Source: Armatimonadota bacterium
GTDB lineage: Bacteria > Armatimonadota > Fimbriimonadia > Fimbriimonadales > ATM1
Direction of reading: 5' to 3'
Assembly (NCBI GenBank): GCA_003695835.1
Contig: RFHN01000185.1
Coordinates: 1-6,254, forward strand
Length of the DNA stretch: 6,254 nt
Shown here: piece after piece, positions 3,989 through 6,254 of the stretch
Position numbering within the stretch: the stretch's first letter is position 1
Layout: each line of letters starts with the position of its first letter
The notes under the pieces: model-generated
Databases searched by the model: none
Told to the model about the DNA's origin: nothing
Seen by the model: only the letters and a program-made list of their open reading frames with translations
Program-made: the position numbers and the translations under genes

Positions 3989-4696
3989 ATGACGATCTTC
4001 CTGCTCCACCTCTACGCGCTCCAAGCCCCCATCACTTGGGATGAAGTCGCAAAGGCGAAGCACGCGGCGTACCGAGCGCTCGAGGACTATTACGAAACAT
4101 GGTCCGTTCGAATCCTTGACGAAGAGGGCGAGGACTCGTTCTTCCTGGACCGATACTTGGCGAAGGAGAAGTATCGTATCTCGCTGCGCAAGGGCACGAC
4201 GTTCCTTTTGGAGAGCGGATACGACGGTCAGCGCCGATGGATCGTCTCTCACGAGCGGCGGGCCTATGCCGTCCTCCAGGGCCCGAACCCGGCGTACTCA
4301 GATCCCTGGAAGCCCGTGGACGCCAAGGCGATCCCCGCCAACTCGTTTCACTTCAACTTCCTCGATGGCTACGACCTGACGTTTCAGTCGAATCCTCCCC
4401 TGAAGGTCATCGAAGATCAGAAGGAGGAGGGTTATCGCCGCATTCGGTCCAAGGCGGTGCGCACCGACACGGGCGCGACGGTCACCGTGACGGAGTGGTT
4501 CCATGCGGACAGTTGGCTTCTCGCAAAGTTTGACGTGGACATCGTAGACGGTGAACGAACGCTTTCCCACATCGAAGGCAGGGTCGTCAACTCGTCCAAG
4601 CAAGCGTCCAATCCCGCGAAGCGCTTCGAGATGCCGAGCACGGTTGCCGAGAGCTATCGGGAAGTGCCGTGGTCGCAGATCGGCGGGCCTGAATAG
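3989..4696 (+). CDS. Putative exported LolA/LppX-fold-like protein
   Basis: 235 residues from ATG 3989. A short hydrophobic start (MTIFLLHLYALQA) precedes a soluble domain: a helical segment with WDEVAKAKHAAYRALEDYY (17-35), then alternating beta-strands, including YRISLRKGTTFLLESGYDGQ (62-81) and RRWIVSHERRAYAVL (82-96). A later part reads TVTVTEWFHADSWLLAKFDVDI (164-185), then ERTLSHIEGRVVNSSKQ (189-205) and a final RFEMP. That order (exposed strand ladder, then a dictated-residue strand pair and 'F.mP' ending) recalls LolA-type outer-membrane lipoprotein carriers, which shuttle lipids or lipoproteins across the periplasm; the resemblance is by eye and weak. The signal sequence is unusually short from ATG 3989. 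An in-frame TTG at 3959 adds MRSAHRIFFV and gives a normal basic-then-hydrophobic signal peptide, but lies inside the glnA terminator. The frame is the same as glnA's. Confidence 0.6.
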   Translation: MTIFLLHLYALQAPITWDEVAKAKHAAYRALEDYYETWSVRILDEEGEDSFFLDRYLAKEKYRISLRKGTTFLLESGYDGQRRWIVSHERRAYAVLQGPNPAYSDPWKPVDAKAIPANSFHFNFLDGYDLTFQSNPPLKVIEDQKEEGYRRIRSKAVRTDTGATVTVTEWFHADSWLLAKFDVDIVDGERTLSHIEGRVVNSSKQASNPAKRFEMPSTVAESYREVPWSQIGGPE

Positions 4697-4702
4697 GTCG
4701 AG

Positions 4703-6254
4703 CTAAAACCGCAGTTGGTAGTCGATCCGGATATCCCAGCGATTCCACAGCTCGTTGTTCGGCTTGCCGTCGTCCCAGTCAATGTTGCCGATGAGGAACG
4801 ACAAGGTCTGATTGGGTCCAGGCTGCTGGTCGAAGGACAGTTGATAGAGGAACCGGGTTTGGCGATTGCCGTTCCGGTCGCTCTGATCCATACCGTAGGT
4901 GAGGCGCAGCGGACTGCCGGTGTCTGCGAAGAGGGTCAGCTCGCCCGTGGATCGGCGTACGAGGTTCCGCTTCGCAAGATCCATGATCTCGGAGTACGCT
5001 ACCGTAAGCGCGCTGGCGTCGTTGATCTTCCAATCCACGCCATAGGTGCGGGACCGAGTGGGTTGAAGGATCGAGCCGAACGGCGCATCCTTCTTTTCCT
5101 TCTCCGGGAAGGTCTCGGTCGTGAGGTTGAGCTTCAGACGATCGTTCAGCTTGTACGAAACGTCATAGTCCCGGACGATGATCGAATCGCCGCCCGGAAG
5201 CGCCCTCGACTTGTACACAAGGCTGGCCTGCAGCGGCTTCTTGCCGCTTGGGTCGTAGATCCACTTGTACGTTCTGTCGTAGGCGCGCTCTTGCGACGGC
5301 AGCATGAGTTGATCGTAGGACATCTCCACGCGCGTCCCGAACAGGCTGGCTCCGAACGACGCGAGCTTCGTCTCCTTCTTCCAGAGGGACTGGTCGGTGT
5401 GGCTGTCGTATCCGAACGACATCCGAACGTCCTTCAGGATGCCCAAATCGAATGGCTTGGTGTTGCTGATATGGAAGCCGCCCAACGCCGTGGTACGCTG
5501 GTTGTCAATCCGCTTCTCGTCGTAGGAACCGCCCGCTTTGAAGCCGCCGAACTCGCCCTCGCTCATTTCGTAGCGATAGTTCCGCTTGCCGCCGCCCTGC
5601 GAGTTGAGCTCGCGATGGAAGGTGTAGCCAATCTTGACTCCCTTGCCGAAATCGTACGAAACGCCGTAGTCGAGGAAACGTTGCGTATTCTTCGCCTCGT
5701 CGCGGTCCACGTGGACGTCCTTGAGGCTGATGCCCAGGCGAGGCGTGATCTGCCAGGCTGCGCCGTACGCAGAGACGTTCTCATAACCGCCGTCGCTATA
5801 GTCTGTGCGGAACTGCTCCGTGCTGAGTTTGAGGCTCTTGGTGATCTGATTCTCGTAGCGAAGCCCTTGCGTCTTGCGGTCCGGTCGCTGGTTGTCGGAG
5901 CCGCGGAACGTCTCGGATTCATTCACAACCGAAAGGGTTCCCCACTTGCCGAAGTTCCGCTTCGCCGAAAGGGCATTCAGCTGATTGACGAAGAGATCTC
6001 CCGAGAAGCCCTGGAAGTGGTGACCCGAGACGCGGTACTGCAGCTCGGTGTTCTTGTCAATCTGCCAGCTCACAAGATGGTTGTTGCGCGAACGCTTGAG
6101 CCGCTCGTCCCCGTTGTCGGAATCGTAGAGTTGGCCGGAGAGGCGCAGCCTCGGAATCAGGCCGATCTCGTATTGAAGATCCACCTGGTTGTAGCCGATA
6201 AGTTGGGCGAGGAAGTCCTTTTCGCCGTCGTTGACGTCCCGCGCGCGGGTGAAG
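4703..6254 (-). CDS. Large outer-membrane beta-barrel protein (5' end outside the window)
   Basis: The reading frame is open to the window edge; 516 residues are visible and the true start lies beyond 6254. A GTG at 6184 is in frame, but the 23 codons before it (ending ...FLAQLIGYNQ) continue the same protein style, so it is not taken as the start. The sequence consists of repeated amphipathic strands with alternating polar and hydrophobic residues joined by charged turns, for example LRLSGQLYDSDNGDE, VSYDFGKGVKIGYTFHRE and YDVSYKLNDRLKLNLTTE. It ends WDIRIDYQLRF, with the C-terminal Phe recognised by the BAM complex in many outer-membrane proteins. No TonB plug, OmpA or protease domain is seen in the visible part, and there are no cysteines. 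Transport, adhesion or a structural role are all possible; I cannot name a family. It converges on the LolA-like gene with a 6-bp gap and no terminator between them. Confidence 0.8.
   Translation of the reverse strand, partial: FTRARDVNDGEKDFLAQLIGYNQVDLQYEIGLIPRLRLSGQLYDSDNGDERLKRSRNNHLVSWQIDKNTELQYRVSGHHFQGFSGDLFVNQLNALSAKRNFGKWGTLSVVNESETFRGSDNQRPDRKTQGLRYENQITKSLKLSTEQFRTDYSDGGYENVSAYGAAWQITPRLGISLKDVHVDRDEAKNTQRFLDYGVSYDFGKGVKIGYTFHRELNSQGGGKRNYRYEMSEGEFGGFKAGGSYDEKRIDNQRTTALGGFHISNTKPFDLGILKDVRMSFGYDSHTDQSLWKKETKLASFGASLFGTRVEMSYDQLMLPSQERAYDRTYKWIYDPSGKKPLQASLVYKSRALPGGDSIIVRDYDVSYKLNDRLKLNLTTETFPEKEKKDAPFGSILQPTRSRTYGVDWKINDASALTVAYSEIMDLAKRNLVRRSTGELTLFADTGSPLRLTYGMDQSDRNGNRQTRFLYQLSFDQQPGPNQTLSFLIGNIDWDDGKPNNELWNRWDIRIDYQLRF

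Noticed and set aside
3005..4252. Long minus-strand open frame (415 codons) antisense to glnA and the LolA-like gene
   Set aside because: It is opposite an unmistakable glnA with conserved catalytic motifs. Its product is low-complexity (rich in R, V, L, E) with no recognisable domain, the usual shadow of a GC-rich gene.
6182..6184. GTG as the start of the outer-membrane barrel gene
   Set aside because: The frame remains open to the window edge with barrel-like residues upstream, and no Shine-Dalgarno site or signal peptide follows the GTG.

Overview
The window comes from a GC-rich (roughly 60%) bacterium with two membranes. One gene encodes an outer-membrane beta-barrel that ends in an aromatic residue, another looks like a LolA-fold envelope protein, and a third is a prepilin-like protein. 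The glutamine synthetase is a type I-beta enzyme with the adenylylation tyrosine. Together with several genes that lack Shine-Dalgarno sites, this would fit a lineage such as Armatimonadota or a Deinococcus-Thermus-like relative. That placement is inference; no marker in the window settles it.

Left third (1-2170, all minus strand). Read 5' to 3' on the minus strand, the order is: a small TPR protein; a membrane-anchored thioredoxin-like protein with a CGAC motif; a prepilin-like protein; a secreted or anchored protein with 12 cysteines; and the start of another membrane-anchored protein that leaves the window. From the thioredoxin-like gene onward the genes are tightly packed (ATGA overlap, 26-nt gap, TGATG overlap), so they are probably one transcript. 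A putative promoter in the 63-nt gap upstream has a nine-G tract in its spacer, an 11-bp-period direct repeat over its -35, and a -10 placed so that the mRNA would be leaderless. A disulfide-rich exported protein made beside a membrane thiol-redox protein and a pseudopilin is the main candidate for an undescribed system here.

Centre (2171-3984, plus strand). A divergent regulatory region holds interleaved inverted repeats and a good sigma70-type promoter. The roughly 150-nt leader ahead of glnA can form several hairpins, one terminator-like, plus an 8-bp loop-to-downstream pairing. Its 5' end resembles the PyrR-binding loop of pyrimidine attenuators. A GTG-initiated frame runs the length of the leader and ends in an ATGA overlap with glnA. 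glnA is intact and is followed by a strong intrinsic terminator.

Right third (3946-6254). A LolA-like exported protein gene (plus) begins directly at the end of the glnA terminator. It converges, with a 6-bp gap, on the 3' portion of a large outer-membrane barrel gene (minus) whose 5' end lies beyond the window. No tRNA, rRNA, CRISPR array, insertion sequence or phage gene was seen.
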